The notes: a model not told the origin generated them from the sequence alone. 64,000 nucleotides of DNA from Cherax quadricarinatus (GCF_038502225.1 NC_091353.1:1959116-2023115); one strand, 5' to 3'. Counted from the first letter of the stretch, positions 42,600 to 53,897 are shown. Numbers and translations: made by a program.

Positions 42600-43262
42600 A
42601 AGCCTGAAAGTTTTCCTTTTTCTGGATAAAAAAAGGGAGGAAACGTGGTGGGGTAGTTCCTACAAGGAATGAAATGGCTGTAAATCCCTCTCCACATTCA
42701 AGAAGACCTTAGCACAGCAAGCAGTGCAGATGCTGCATGGAACCCATACCATACCTTTCCCTTCATGCCAGTAAACCAGCAATCCAGGATAGTAACCTCA
42801 CATCTACCGAGCCACCTTGATGGACAAAGAGGGCAGCTGAATACCCGCCACAAGGCATACCTCCTTTGGCCACTATCTCAAATCCGACAGGTAACCTCTG
42901 AAGATACACCCATGACCCGAAAGACACCTAAAGCCTCCCTCTGGGAGACCAGAGAGGGATCAGGACATCCCCAGATATAGATTCAACAGCAAACTACACC
43001 ATCACCAAGGACCTCAATGGATAGAAATGGACTAAGGTACAGTTCCCCCTACCTAGAAACTAGAATGCCTGAAGGGAGGACCCCAAAGGCTGAAAACAGG
43101 CAAGGGACAGGTGAGGAATGGGAAAGAAGGGATAGGGAGGATGGTAAAGGGGAGAGGGGATTGGGAGGCAATTAGGTTTGGTCTGAGGAACAAGACAAAG
43201 GTCCATTTCCTCAAACCAAAAGCCTCTTCATCACGCCAAGGAGCCCATCCCTTGAAGAGGAG
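42600..43262 (-). mobile_element. I-clade-like LINE, 5'-end-only copy
   Basis: The 5' UTR of the LINE is repeated here with more divergence: ggctccttggcgtgatgaag at the right end, then the cctacctagaaactag and gccagtaaaccagcaatcca blocks seen at 42000-42350. Coding sequence does not follow. LINE copies normally lose the 5' end, so this is a deletion remnant or a tandem promoter unit of the neighbouring element. Confidence 0.75.
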
Positions 43263-43663
43263 AGAGTTGCACAGCTGTGTTTTCAACTTCTCTTTGCTGT
43301 CCTGGAAGGACAAAATCAATGCAGAATTCAATACCAGTGCCAATTTATTGGCTTAAGACAGCATTATTCTGAAATGGAATGCATGCAAGGAACGTGTAAG
43401 AAAGGCTCATGACAGTCAAAATTATACACCTTGACACGAGACACCACAGATTGAGGCCCTAGGCTGGATTTACCTATAGGGAAATTTATGAGTTTGATAG
43501 AAGTTAACACACAATAAAAGGAAAAATGGTATTTAAAGACACTTTTAAACCAATTTATTATCACTAGGAAATACAAGAAACTTTTCATTTTACATGGAAT
43601 GTTAGCCTGGCATTGGGCTTTGTTTACTTCATGTCAACACTGCCTGCCTTATCTTGGTTAAAC
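43263..43663. other. No feature recognised
   Basis: Unique A/T-rich sequence next to the first exon-like block. Only short frames without motif. Confidence 0.4.
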
Positions 43664-43757
43664 CTGTTCAGTTAAGTGAATATTTACTCTTCTGGTACTT
43701 CTGTGCATGTCAATTCCTTCAACGATCTGCAAGTTCTGATCTTCAGTCAAACCAACA
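43664..43757 (-). other. Exon-like block X1
   Basis: On the minus strand a polypyrimidine/AG acceptor (tttttccag) precedes 94 bp that are open (VGLTEDQNLQIVEGIDMHRS ...) and end at a GT. It is related to 45050-45155 and 59388-59480. The protein is not recognised. Confidence 0.4.
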
Positions 43758-43924
43758 CTGGAAAAATTTCAGAAAATATTATAATTAACAAGTCCAGGTG
43801 TAGAAGTTTAAGAAACAAATAAAATTTTACCTACATTATATGTAGAGAAAAGCTGTTTATTTCTGCATAAACAACTTGGAGCTTAATTTAAGTGCCAATT
43901 TCTTACAATTAAAGATATTATTGT

Positions 43925-44080
43925 AGAATCCTTTGGTAATGCTATGCAAGTTAATAAATCACACAACGACCGTCAAGATCCACATATTCTTGGCTCCTTT
44001 TATACCCCATCTACATCTTGCAGATGACGTTGTTGGAAAAGCCTTTCCACGCTTCAAAAATCAATATATCAACAGGCCAT
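43925..44080. repeat. Duplicated ~160-bp block (with 45905-46068)
   Basis: The two copies share tttggtaatgctatgcaag, gaccgtcaagatccacat, ataccccatctacatcttg and gacgttgttggaaa. With the exon-like blocks they indicate local duplication. On the minus strand both contain a TATA-like ggggtataaaag/ggggtatataaag, whose meaning is unknown. Confidence 0.75.
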
Positions 44081-44369
44081 CAATCTCGTTTACCACAACA
44101 CCAATCAGCATAAACAGCAGGTCAGGTTCCGGGCTACTGGGGTATTTAAAAAAAAAAAAAAAAAAAACTGATATGTACATATCATTAAGTGAGCAATAGA
44201 GCTAGGCCTAAAAAATGTATACACAATACTCATTGCTTATCTTAAAATATATTCATCCTTAAAGTGAGTGGTTAATGTATTATTTGTACTAAGTCTGAAT
44301 AGATGAAGAATGGGTGTAACTGAAAAACCGCTGCATTACTGAAATGCCATAAAGCGGGACTCCTGTATG

Positions 44370-44525
44370 ACCAGGAATGACTGGTAGTGGGTTATAGCAT
44401 CCAAATAAGTGACCGAGACTAATTAAAAACCCACAAAGCAGACAGAGGATTATAGGGATGCCTTACCTGTCCTCAGGAATATCACTAAAAATAAAAATTT
44501 CCTGTGACCAATTTCAAGCTACATA
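44370..44525. repeat. Dispersed block related to 56390-56545
   Basis: Shared words are gaccaggaatgac, gagacyarttaaaaac, ccttacc and aggaatatcac. On the minus strand a possible 18-nt micro-exon (tgatattcctgaggacag) lies between tttttag and gtaagg. The 56-kb copy has lost the acceptor. Confidence 0.55.
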
Positions 44526-44820
44526 ACGACGGTGTTCTGTTCCTAAAACATCAGTAAACGAATTCATTGCAAAGCAAGGAGCATACACGTATTATAATGG
44601 TAGTGGGTTTTAGTCAACCAACTTTGATATTGTTTTAATGTTTGTTGTTTAAATGTTTACACAGTAGTACTATATATTGTAATAAGCAGAATAGAGGAAA
44701 TCAGCTCTAATATACATTATTTAGGTATGCATACTGGTCAAGAGCCCATCGTAAGTCCAAGTCGTCGGTAAACAAGTACACTGGTAAGCAAGGAGAGACT
44801 GTAATGGCTGTGGGGGGGGG
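44526..44820. other. No confident feature; possible DNA-element remnant
   Basis: Contains cgacggtgttctgttcct, which resembles a Tigger-type terminus, and ends at a run of G residues (44811-44826). No pair of ends could be assigned. Confidence 0.3.
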
Positions 44821-44829
44821 GGGGGGTCA

Positions 44830-44960
44830 GAATTTTTTTCATACTGTGCACATTCACTGCCCAGAACCATTTCTCATATCTACGCAAAAATTTAGAGCCC
44901 ACAGCTCATATGGGTAAGCCGAGCTAATGATGTATAACTATACGACAAAGGATCCTGACA
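44830..44960. repeat. piggyBac-type MITE remnant
   Basis: The stretch tgtgcacattcactg...catatctacgcaaaaattta...agctcatatgg...taactatacg matches the right part of the MITE at 47537-48606. Confidence 0.55.
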
Positions 44961-45049
44961 GTTCTGCATGACAGCCATTAAAAGTTTAAAAAAAAATAAA
45001 AAAAAATAAAAGTAAAAATATGAAAAATAAAATGAACTAAATAGCTTAC

Positions 45050-45155
45050 CTTGGATAAAATGAGGGTGGTGGAGTGTACATCTGTTGATACTTGTGTCTT
45101 GTGCTCGTCAATTCCTTCCATCACCTGGTTTAGTTCTTTCACAGCCCAGCCAACA
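45050..45155 (-). other. Exon-like block X2
   Basis: Minus strand: acceptor aaatttttcag, then 106 bp open in one phase (VGWAVKELNQVMEGIDEHKT ...), then a consensus donor ccaag/gtaagc. It is the best-formed of three related blocks. Likely an exon of a locally duplicated gene or of a repeated element; the protein family is not recognised. Confidence 0.5.
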
Positions 45156-45189
45156 CTGAAAAATTTGGACAATATTACAGTAGCATTAC

Positions 45190-45424
45190 AACGTTATGCA
45201 TAATGTCATGACAAAAATCAAAGGCCTGCCATACATAGGGCTTTTTTCATCAGTGCATTATGCTGGGTAGCAACTGTTAGCATGACATCACGGCCTGCCA
45301 CCACACTCCACAGTGACTCCTCAGTCCTCACGTGGCTGCCATGGTGAGAGGAAACTTTGCACTTCTGTCTCATCTGCCCCATCATTTGTCCGGTGTTCCC
45401 TTTGGTTTTAGGACTATACATGTT
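45190..45424 (-). other. Short open frame of unknown meaning
   Basis: A 67-codon minus-strand frame (45218-45421; SPKTKGNTGQMMGQMRQKCK) lies between an exon-like block and a Tc1-like fragment. No domain is recognised; chance or a transposon flank is possible. Confidence 0.25.
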
Positions 45425-45760
45425 TGATTAAGGGTAAAAGGAAGTCTAACACCTGAAACTATAGCTCAAACCATAGGACTTTACAAAGTTGGGCAACAGA
45501 CAAAAGAAATAGAGGAGAATATTGGTGTGTGTAAGCATTCAATGAGAAATTGGGCACAGCATTTCAAGGCTGGTGTCGAGTTACCATCTGCCAAACCTCG
45601 GCTTGGCCCCTCAAAGAAGACATCTGTTCGTACCTTAACTGTGTTAAAGAAGCAGTTAGCAAGTACACCTAAGATAACTGCTAGAGAATTGAGTGAAAAG
45701 AACCCATATCTTCTCTCAGAGGTGTCTAAGAACAGTTAAGAGATGTGTCAAGGGGGCTAG
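45425..45760 (+). pseudogene. Tc1-like transposase N-terminal fragment
   Basis: The plus strand encodes SLTPETIAQTIGLYKVGQQT followed by KEIEENIGVCKHSMRNWAQH, a paired-type helix-turn-helix. Then come GPSKKTSVRTLTVLKKQLAS and ITARELSEKNPYLLSEVSKN, matching the second DNA-binding helix region of Tc1-family transposases. The DDE catalytic part is absent. Confidence 0.7.
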
Positions 45761-45870
45761 TAGCCCTTTCTCCTGTATACATTATTAAAGTTAGAGAAAC
45801 TTTTGGTTTTCTTTTTGGTCTATCCTGCCTCGGTGGGATATGGCCGGTGCATTGAAAAAAGAACGCATGC
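45761..45870 (+). mobile_element. LINE 3' tail fragment
   Basis: Contains ttggtctatcctgcctcgg and tgggatatggccggtgcatt, a relative of the RTE-like 3' terminus seen at 49720-49760, joined to an A-rich end. Confidence 0.55.
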
Positions 45871-45904
45871 TTTTACTATACTAAGACTCAAAACTCTTGA
45901 CAAA

Positions 45905-46068
45905 TACTTGTGTAGAATCGTTTGGTAATGCTATGCAAGCTAGTTCATCACACAGCGACCGTCAAGATCCACATAATCTTGGCTCTTTATATACCCCATC
46001 TACATCTTGTAGACGACGTTGTTGGAAAGCCTTTCCACACTTTGAAAAAATATCATCGATCTCTACCA
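45905..46068. repeat. Duplicated ~160-bp block (with 43925-44080)
   Basis: Second copy of the block described at 43925-44080. Confidence 0.75.
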
Positions 46069-46474
46069 CAATAAAGGGCTAATTAATAGTTCAATTCAAG
46101 AAATGGTCAGCAAATGTACAATTTTGTGTTACAAAATATGTACAGGTCTCCCTCAACATTCACGTTTTCAACTTTCACGGGCTTCACACATTCGCGAATT
46201 CCCAGCCACCAAATTCCCAGCCGCCAAATCATATTTAAGTTTCCCGCCACCTGCGAGTCCCTACTACCCTCCCTCCCACCCCCGCAACTGGCAGCCAGCC
46301 CTCCCACCACTGTGTGGTGAGTGTTTTGTTTGTTCATTATTTCCTATTAAACTACAGAATAAATAATGTAAACCCATTCATGACTGCATATTGGAATGGC
46401 TATTAGGAAAGGTATTAGACAGTGACATGTGTTTACTCCTGAACACTGCAAAGAATTAAACATTTCTGCTACAG

Positions 46475-47532
46475 CTAATAATAAATAACTAATAATAAAT
46501 AACTAATAATAAATAACTAATAACAATAACTAATAACAATAACTAATAATAAATAACTAATAATAAATTAATAATAAATAACTAATAACAATAACTAATA
46601 ACAATAACTAATAACAATAACTAATAACAATAACTAATAACAATAACTAATAACAATAACTAATAACAATAACTAATAACAATAACTAATAACAATAATA
46701 AATAACTAATAACAAATAACTAATAACAATAACTAATAACAATAACTAATAACAATAACTAATAAAAATAACTAATAACAATAACTAATAACAATAACTA
46801 ATAACAATAACTAATAACAATAACTAATAACAATAACTAATAACAATAACTAATAACAATAACTAATAACAATAACTAATAACAATAACTAATAACAATA
46901 ACTAATAACAATAACTAATAACTAATAACAATAACTAATAACAATAACTAATAACAATAACTAATAACAATAACTAATAACAATAACTAATAACAATAAC
47001 TAATAACAATAACTAATAACAATAACTAATAACAATAACTAATAACAATAACTAATAACAATAACTAATAACAATAACTAATAACAATAACTAATAACAA
47101 TAACTAATAACAATAACTAATAACAATAACTAATAACAATAACTAATAACAATAACTAATAACAATAACTAATAACAATAACTAATAACTAATAACAATA
47201 ACTAATAACAATAACTAATAACAATAACTAATAACAATAACTAATAATAACTAATAACAATAACTAATAACAATAATAACTAATAATAACAACTAATAAC
47301 AATAACTAATAACAATAACTAATAACTAATAACAATAACTAATAACAATAACTAATAACAATAACTAATAACAATAACTAATAACAATAACTAATAACAA
47401 TAACTAATAACAATAACTAATAACAATAACTAATAACAATAACTAATAACAATAACTAATAATAATAACTAATAATAATAACTAATAATAACTAATAATA
47501 ATTAATAACTAATAATAACTAATAACTAATAA
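46475..47532. repeat. 13-bp satellite, ctaataacaataa units
   Basis: About 1.06 kb of ctaataacaataa at 13-bp spacing, very regular in the middle, with shorter ctaataa/ctaataataa variants at the edges and at about 46920, 47190 and 47250-47330. Confidence 0.95.
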
Positions 47533-47536
47533 TTAA

Positions 47537-48606
47537 CCCTTTCAGGGTCCAAGGCCCAAATCTGGAGTCACGCACCAGTGTCCAAGAATTTTCAAAAAAA
47601 AAAAATTGTTATTTTTTCTTATGAAATCGTAGAGAATCTTTTTGTGAAGGTAATAAAACAAAAAGTACGAAATTTGGTGGAAAATTGACGAAATTATGTT
47701 CTCGCGAATTTTGATGTGTCAGCGATATTTACGAATCGGCGATTTTGCCGACTTTGACTCCCATTTTAGGCCAATTACATTATTCCAATCAACCAAATTC
47801 TTAGCTATTTCACTAGTATTACTTCTGTTCTATCGATTGAGCACAAGAAATCGCCAAGTCAACTGTTTCAACTACAAAATAAAGTGATCGGAAATTGTTA
47901 ATTTGGCCAATTTAACACAAAGTTCAAAATATTCCAATTTCAAAATAGGGTCCAGAATGAACAATGTAGGCATTCCTGGCACTAAACTAACATTTCCTCT
48001 GTTCATTAGTTATGTTTTGAGGCTTTACAAATAAATTCCATTTTGATTTTTTATTCACATAATGAATTTTTATTCACACCAAAAAATAGAAGATTTACTG
48101 TTATGCAATACTGTAATAATTGTATAAATATCATCACCATATTTGTGAATGTATATGAGACCCACCAGCTGGTGTGTATTAGACGTGTGAGGTCGTTTGT
48201 TTACTCTTGAATATCGGCAAAAATTTAACATTTCTGCTACTTTGAGCTCAGTTTCAAGCCATTTCCAGTGCTAAAACCAATCAAAATCATCTCTATTTCT
48301 GTAATATGTCTTCCATTCTATCAAATGAGACCAAGAAATCGCAAATACAACTATAAAAAACATACGAAAAAACACTGCAAAGTTGCTGTTTTAATCGAAA
48401 AATCATGATTTCATTTTTTTTCTCTCATTATACACAGTTTGCTGCAGGATCTGTTTTATGTGGTGCACACATACCACAGATGTATTCTCATATCTAGGCC
48501 CAAATGTACCACTCACAGTTTATCAGTGAGCTGAGCTCATGACGTAGATCTACGGTTTGGACCCTGAATGTAAAGCCATAGATCTACGGGACGGACCCTC
48601 AAAGGG
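47537..48606. mobile_element. piggyBac-type MITE, subfamily 1
   Basis: 1,070 bp. Terminal repeats ccctttcagggtcc and ggaccctcaaaggg are complementary with one mismatch. TTAA lies on both sides (47533-47536, 48607-48610). TTAA targets and CCC-starting ends are hallmarks of the piggyBac superfamily. No coding frame. Related copies are at 53898, 55000, 57741 and in partial form elsewhere. Confidence 0.85.
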
Positions 48607-48912
48607 TTAAATAACATGCGTTATTAAAGCATAACATGTATATATTTAGCACAATTTACGACGTTTTCATGTATTTTATGATTATTCATGGTTCAACAAG
48701 TTAAGGAAGCAGTATTGTAATATATTTCCCTACAATATATTGGGGCACCAAACATTCACGGTTTTTCAACATTCGTGAGGCTCTTGATCCCCTAACCCTC
48801 GCGAATGTTGAGGGAGACCTGTATAATGAATGGAAAAAATAGGGTTATGATCACAGCCTCTCCAAAAATTCTAAACATTTTTCAGGAGTCCTACTATTTT
48901 ATTAAAAATATA

Positions 48913-49200
48913 CAGTGGAACCTCTACTTGCGAGCGTGTCCACGTGCGAGTTTTTCCAAATACGAGCAGTCGATGGGTCGATTTTTTGCTTCCATACGCG
49001 AGCAAAATTTCCACAAGCGAGCAGACCTCAAGGCAGGTTCCTTGACACTGGTGAGGGACTCTTGCTCTTCATCTCGGGAATTGTATCTCATTTGTTTGTT
49101 GGACTATCTTATTGAAACTTGGGCAATGTATGATGGAAAGATGCTTCTTAACATACACCAAAAATGAAAGAAATCTAATCATAAATAATGGAGTTCACGT
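48913..49200 (+). mobile_element. Tigger/mariner-like terminus
   Basis: Begins after TA with cagtggaacctctacttgcg, the same end as the element closing at 53836, followed by cgagcagtcgatgg and acgcgagcaaaattt. The other end was not found; a MITE fragment follows. Confidence 0.55.
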
Positions 49201-49445
49201 CTCAGCAATTAGCCACCCCTTAGGGGTAATTTCGAATGGTTTTTATGGTTGTATTCTCATTGTTTTGGTCTCATTTGATAGAATGGAAGATAAATTACAG
49301 AAATAGATATGATTTTGATTGCTTTCACGACGAAAAGTACCTTGAAATAGAGCTCAACCTAGGAGAAATGGTCCATTGCTTGGCTGTTTCAGTGTAAACA
49401 AATGACATCACAGTAAATCTTATATTTTTTTGTGTGAATAAAAGT
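49201..49445. repeat. piggyBac-type MITE remnant (inverted)
   Basis: Contains ttggtctcatttgatagaat and ggaagataaattacagaaat, the inverse of the 48290-48330 region of the MITE. Its end is lost at the start of the following LINE tail. Confidence 0.6.
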
Positions 49446-49446
49446 T

Positions 49447-49765
49447 ACAAATTATTTATTTGTGTGCGAGGGGCATGTTTGATAGGAGTGAATGGAGACA
49501 AATGGTTTTTAATACTTGACGTGCTGTTGGAGTGTGAGCAAAGTAACACTTATGAAGGGGTTCAGGGAAATCGGCAGGCCGGACTTGAGTCCTGGAGATG
49601 GGAAGTACAGTGCCTGCACTCTGAAGGAGGGGTGTTGATGTTGCAGTTTAAAAACTGTAGTGTAAAGCACCCTTCTGGCAAGACAGTGATGGAGTGAATG
49701 ATGGTGAAAGTTTCTTTTTCGGGCCACCCTGCCTTGGTGGGAATCGGCCAGTGATAAAAAAAAAA
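49447..49765 (+). mobile_element. RTE-like LINE 3' end, plus copy
   Basis: The sequence runs from aggggcatgtttgatagga through cagtgcctgcactctgaag to ccaccctgccttggtgggaa and an A-rich tail. It matches the 3' end of the minus-strand LINE that starts ten bases further on, so the two meet tail to tail. Confidence 0.8.
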
Positions 49766-49774
49766 TAAAAGATT

Positions 49775-52010
49775 TTTTTTTTTTTTTTTTTCAACAAGTC
49801 GGCCGTCTCCCACCAAGGCAGGGTGACCCAAAAAAAAGAAAGAAAATCCCCAAAAAGAAAATACTTTCATCATTATTCAACACTTTCACCACACTCACAC
49901 ATTATCACTGCTTTTGCAGAGGTGCTCAGAATACAACAGTTTAGAAGCATATACGTATAGAGATACACAACATATCCCTCCAAACTGCCAATATCCCAAA
50001 CCCCTCCTTTAAAGTGCAGGCATTGTACTTCCCATTTCCAGGACTCAAGTCCGACTATATGAAAATAACCGGTTTCCCTGAATCCCTTCACTAAATATTA
50101 CCCTGCTCACACTCCAACAGATCGTCAGGTCCCAAGTATCATTCGTCTCCATTCACTCCTATCTAACACGCTCATGCACGCTTGCTGGAAGTCCAAGCCC
50201 CTCACCCACAAAACCTCCTTTACCCCCTCTTTCCAACCCTTTCGAGGACGACCCCTACCCCTCTTTCCTTCCCCTATAGATTTATATGCTTTCCATGTCA
50301 TTCTACTTTGATCCATTCTCTCTAAATGACCAAACCACCTCAACAACCCCTCTTCTGCCCTCTGACTAATGCTTTTATTAACTCCACACCTTCTCCTAAT
50401 TTCCACACTCCGAATTTTCTGCATAATATTTACACCACACATTGCCCTTAGACAGGACATCTCCACTGCCTCCAACCGTCTCCTCGCTGCTGCATTTACC
50501 ACCCAAGCTTCACATCCATATAAGTGTGTTGGTACTACTATACTTTCATACATTCCCTTCTTTGCCTCCATAGATAACGTTTTTTGACTCCACATATACC
50601 TCAACGCACCACTCACCTTTTTTCCCTCATCAATTCTATGATTAACCTCATCCTTCATAAATCCATCCGCCGACACGTCAACTCCCAAGTATCTGAAAAC
50701 ATTCACTTCTTCCATACTCCTCCTCCCCAATTTGATATCCAATTTTTCTTTATCTAAATCATTTGATACCCTCATCACCTTACTCTTTTCTATGTTCACT
50801 TTCAACTTTCTACCTTTACACACATTCTCAAACTCATCCACTAACCTTTGTAATTTTTCTTTAGAATCTCCCATAAGCACAGTATCATCAGCAAAAAGTA
50901 ACTGTCAATTCCCATTTTGAATTTGATTCCCCATAATTTAATCCCACCCCTCTCCCGAACACCCTAGCATTTACTTCTTTTACAACCCCATCTATAAATA
51001 TATTAAACAACCATGGTGACATTACACATCCCTGTCTAAGACCTACTTTTACCGGGAAGTATTCTCCCTCTCTTCTACACACCCTAACCTGAGCCTCACT
51101 ATCCTCATAAAAGCTCTTTACAGCATTTAGTAACTTACCACCTATTCCATATACTTGCAACATCTGCCACATTGCTCCTCTATCCACTATCATATGCCTT
51201 TTCTAAATCCATAAATGCAATAAAAACTTCCCTACCTTTATCTAAATACTGTTCACATATATGCTTCAATGTAAACACTTGATCTACACATCCCCTACCC
51301 ACTCTGAAGCCTCCTTGCTCGTCCGCAATTCTACATTCTGTCTTACCTCTAATTCTTTCAATTATAACCCTACCGTATACTTTTCCTGGTATACTCAGTA
51401 AACTTATTCCTCTATAATTTTTACAATCTCTTTTGTCCCCTTTCCCTTTATATAAAGGGACTATACATGCTCTCTGCCAATCCCTAGGTACCTTCCCCTC
51501 TTTCATACATTTATTAAACAAAAGTACCAACCACTCCAACACTATATCCCCCCCTGCTTTTAACATTTCTGTCATGATCCCATCAGTTCCAGCTGCTTTA
51601 CCCCCTTTCATTCTACGTAATGCCTCACGTACCTCCACCACACTTACATTCTGCTCTTCTTCACTCCTAAAAGATGGTATACCTCCCTGGCCAATGCATG
51701 AAATTACCGCCTCCCTTTCTTCCTTAACATTTAAAAGTTCCTCAAAATATTCTCGCCATCTACCTAATACCTCCCTCTCCCCATCTACTAACTCCCCTAC
51801 TGTTTTTAACTGACAAATCCATACTTTCCCTAGGCTTTCTTAACTTGTTTAACTCACTCCAAAATTTTTTCTTATTTTCATTAAAATTTCTTGACAGTGC
51901 CTCTCCCACTCTTTCATCTACTCTCCTTTTGCACTCTCTCACCACTCTCTTCACCTTTCTTTTACTCTCCATATACTCTGCTCTTCTTATAACACTTCTG
52001 CTTTGTAAAA
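49775..52010 (-). mobile_element. RTE-like LINE, 5'-truncated (minus copy)
   Basis: On the minus strand the RT runs from ~52010 down to 50125, then a 3' UTR with cctgccttggtgggagacgg, ending in a poly(A) seen as poly(T) at 49773-49792. The endonuclease is absent. Assigned to an RTE-like group from the RT C-terminus; other clades cannot be excluded. Confidence 0.8.
50125..51972 (-). pseudogene. Reverse transcriptase of RTE-like LINE
   Basis: Four frames in order. 51760-51972: KRKVKRVVRECKRRVDERVG (linker). 51180-51641: RRMKGGKAAGTDGIMTEMLK, GKGDKRDCKNYRGISLLSIP, IAFMDLEKAYD with catalytic D. 50888-51193: LRQGCVMSPWLFNIFIDGVV. 50125-50880: starts just after the ADD motif with MGDSKEKLQ, then FRYLGVDVSADGFMKDEVN, VPTHLYGCEAWVV and EEGLLRWFGHLERMDQSRMT. 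Breaks are single frameshifts near 51750, 51190 and 50885. The RT would copy LINE RNA at a nicked site. Moderately young by its limited damage. Confidence 0.85.
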
Positions 52011-52039
52011 ACCTCTCGTAAGCTAAAAGATATGTATAA

Positions 52040-52090
52040 AATAATGTGTAGTAATAATAATAATAATAATAATGTAATAATAATAATGTA
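52040..52090. repeat. AAT microsatellite
   Basis: Runs of aataat with gtaataata interruptions. Confidence 0.8.
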
Positions 52091-52276
52091 ATAATATTTT
52101 ATTTTATTATCACACCGGCCGATTCCCACCAAGGCAGGGTGGCCCGAAAAAGAAAAACTTTCACCATCATTCACTCCATCACTGTCTTGCCAGAAGGGTG
52201 CTTTACACTACAGTTTTTAAACTGCAACATTAACACCCCTCCTTCAGAGTGCAGGCACTGTACTTCCCATCTCCAA
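52091..52276 (-). mobile_element. RTE-like LINE 3' end fragment
   Basis: The plus strand cgattcccaccaaggcaggg ... cttgccagaagggtgcttta ... gtgcaggcactgtacttccc is the inverse of the 49600-49765 tail. AAT microsatellites on both sides suggest tail-derived expansion. Confidence 0.8.
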
Positions 52277-52400
52277 TAATAATAATAATAATGTAATAAT
52301 AATAATGTAATAATAATAATATGTATAATAATATGAATAACAATACATATAATAATATAATAATACATATATAATAATGTACTATAATAATTATAATAAT
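52277..52400. repeat. AAT/ATA microsatellite
   Basis: Irregular aataat, atgtaataata and catataataata runs. Confidence 0.85.
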
Positions 52401-52786
52401 AGACTGCTTCAAAAGGCCATCACTAGATGGCAGTGTTTACCACAGCAAAGAGGGAGCGGTTGTGGCTGCCTCCACCTGTTACATGACATTTTATTCATTC
52501 TAGAGCATATATCGTGTTTCTACGTTATTTATATTGTCTTGTGTCATATTAGATGAACTGTGATATATAAATAAGTCGTATAGATAATAGCGAAATTATC
52601 CATGAAGAATTTTGCCCGGTCTCCAGAAACTCGCCGACACCGCCCATACCACTACATGAATGACATTTTATTCATTTTAGAGTATATATCAGGTTTCTAT
52701 GTTATTTATAGTTTATTATGTCATATTAGATGAAGTGAGATTGATAAAGAAGCCGTAGAGTTGATATTAGCGAAATTATTGAAGTA

Positions 52787-53703
52787 CAGTGGACCCCCGC
52801 ATAGCGACCTTAATCCGTGCAAGAGGGCTGGCTGTTATGCGAAATGTTCGTTATGTGAATGAATTTTCCCCATAAGAAATAATGGAAATAAAATTAATCC
52901 GTGCAAGACACCCAAAAGTATGAAAAAAATTTTCTTTTACCACAAAAAAATGTTAATTTTAGTACACACAAACTGAAAAAGGCATGCACAATTACATGAC
53001 ACTTACTTTTATTGAAGATCTGGTGATGATTGATGGGATGGGAGGAGGGGAGTGTGTGTGTTAGTGTTTAGAAGGGGAATCCCCTTCCATTAAGACTTGA
53101 GGAGGCAAGTCCTTTTCTGGGGTTACTTCCCTTCTTTTAATGCCACTAGGACCAGCTTCAGAGTCACTGGACTTCTTTCGCACAACATATCTGTCCATAG
53201 TGGCCTGTACCTCTCGTTCCTTTATGATTTGTCTAAAGTGGTTCACAACACTGTCATTGTAACAGTCACCAGCACGGCTTGCAATAGCTGTGTGTAGGTG
53301 ATTTTCATCAAAAAAGGTTTGCACTTCAAGCCATTTTGCACACATTTCCTTAATCTTTGAAGTAGGCAATTCCTTCAATTTCTCTCTCCCCTCCTTTGAA
53401 CCAGTAGGGTTGGAACTAGAAGCTTTCTTGGGGCCCATGGTCACTTATTTTCCAGAAACAGCACCGAAAACACTAATACGAAATATTCCGATTGTATGCT
53501 TGAATGTTACCGCGGAGGCTGGCTGGTAAACAATGGCACAGGCGGCACATGTGAGGCTGGCTGAGGGCGCACATTGGACGCGTCTCGGACGAAGGCCGCT
53601 GAGCGGGTTTTTGTCCGCTATGCGGGGCAAAATTTTAGCGATCAAAGCGTCCGCTATGCGGATTGTCCGTTATGCAAGGCGTCCGTTATGCGGGGGTCCA
53701 CTG
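52787..53703 (-). mobile_element. Internally deleted Tigger-type element (inner)
   Basis: 917 bp with terminal inverted repeats cagtggacccccgcatagcg and its complement (ending gggggtccactg), flanked by TA (52785-52786, 53704-53705). Sub-terminal repeats of cgttatgcg are visible at both ends. Contains one short ORF. Confidence 0.9.
53061..53444 (-). pseudogene. TIGD1-like transposase, N- and C-terminus fused
   Basis: 127 codons. It starts MGPKKASSSNPTGSK, apparently the transposase N-terminus. At about residue 20 it passes into KIKEMCAKWLEVQTFFDENH, AIASRAGDCYNDSVVNHFRQ and MDRYVVRKKSSDSEAGPSGI, which resembles the C-terminal tail of Tigger/TIGD1 proteins. The DNA-binding and DDE catalytic domains (normally over 350 residues) are missing, so this is an internal deletion derivative. 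Confidence 0.7.
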
Positions 53704-53897
53704 TACAGAATTCCACTGGAACAGATTAATTGCATTTCAATTAGTTTAAATGAGGAAAATTGACTCTGCAAACTAGCAAATCCAGTTGCGAGCAAGGTCA
53801 TGGAAAGGATTAAACTCGCAAGTAGAGGTTCCACTGTATATGGTTTGGACAAAACATTTTAGATATTTAACTCCTTTCACTGTCCAGACCCCTTTAA

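Larger units (their letters stand above)
46143..48821. mobile_element. Mariner-type MITE enlarged by satellite and nested MITE
   Basis: Terminal inverted repeats caggtctccctcaacattca (46143) and its near complement cgaatgttgagggagacctg (ending 48821) are flanked by TA at 46141-46142 and 48822-48823. Its own backbone is only ~0.55 kb. The rest is a 13-bp satellite (46475-47532) and a piggyBac-type MITE (47537-48606). No transposase. Confidence 0.85.
52410..53836 (-). mobile_element. Tigger-like element, outer copy
   Basis: The right end reads gcaagtagaggttccactg followed by TA (53837-53838), the inverse of the 8380 and 48913 termini. Bases 52482-52668 and 52669-52785 are a tandem duplication beginning tgacattttattcatt. 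Another Tigger-type element (52787-53703) is inserted in it. No transposase of its own remains. Confidence 0.65.

Noticed and set aside
43925..46068. Promoter with TATA box on the minus strand
   Set aside because: The ggggtataaaag word occurs in both copies of a duplicated block, but no transcript start or downstream ORF supports it.
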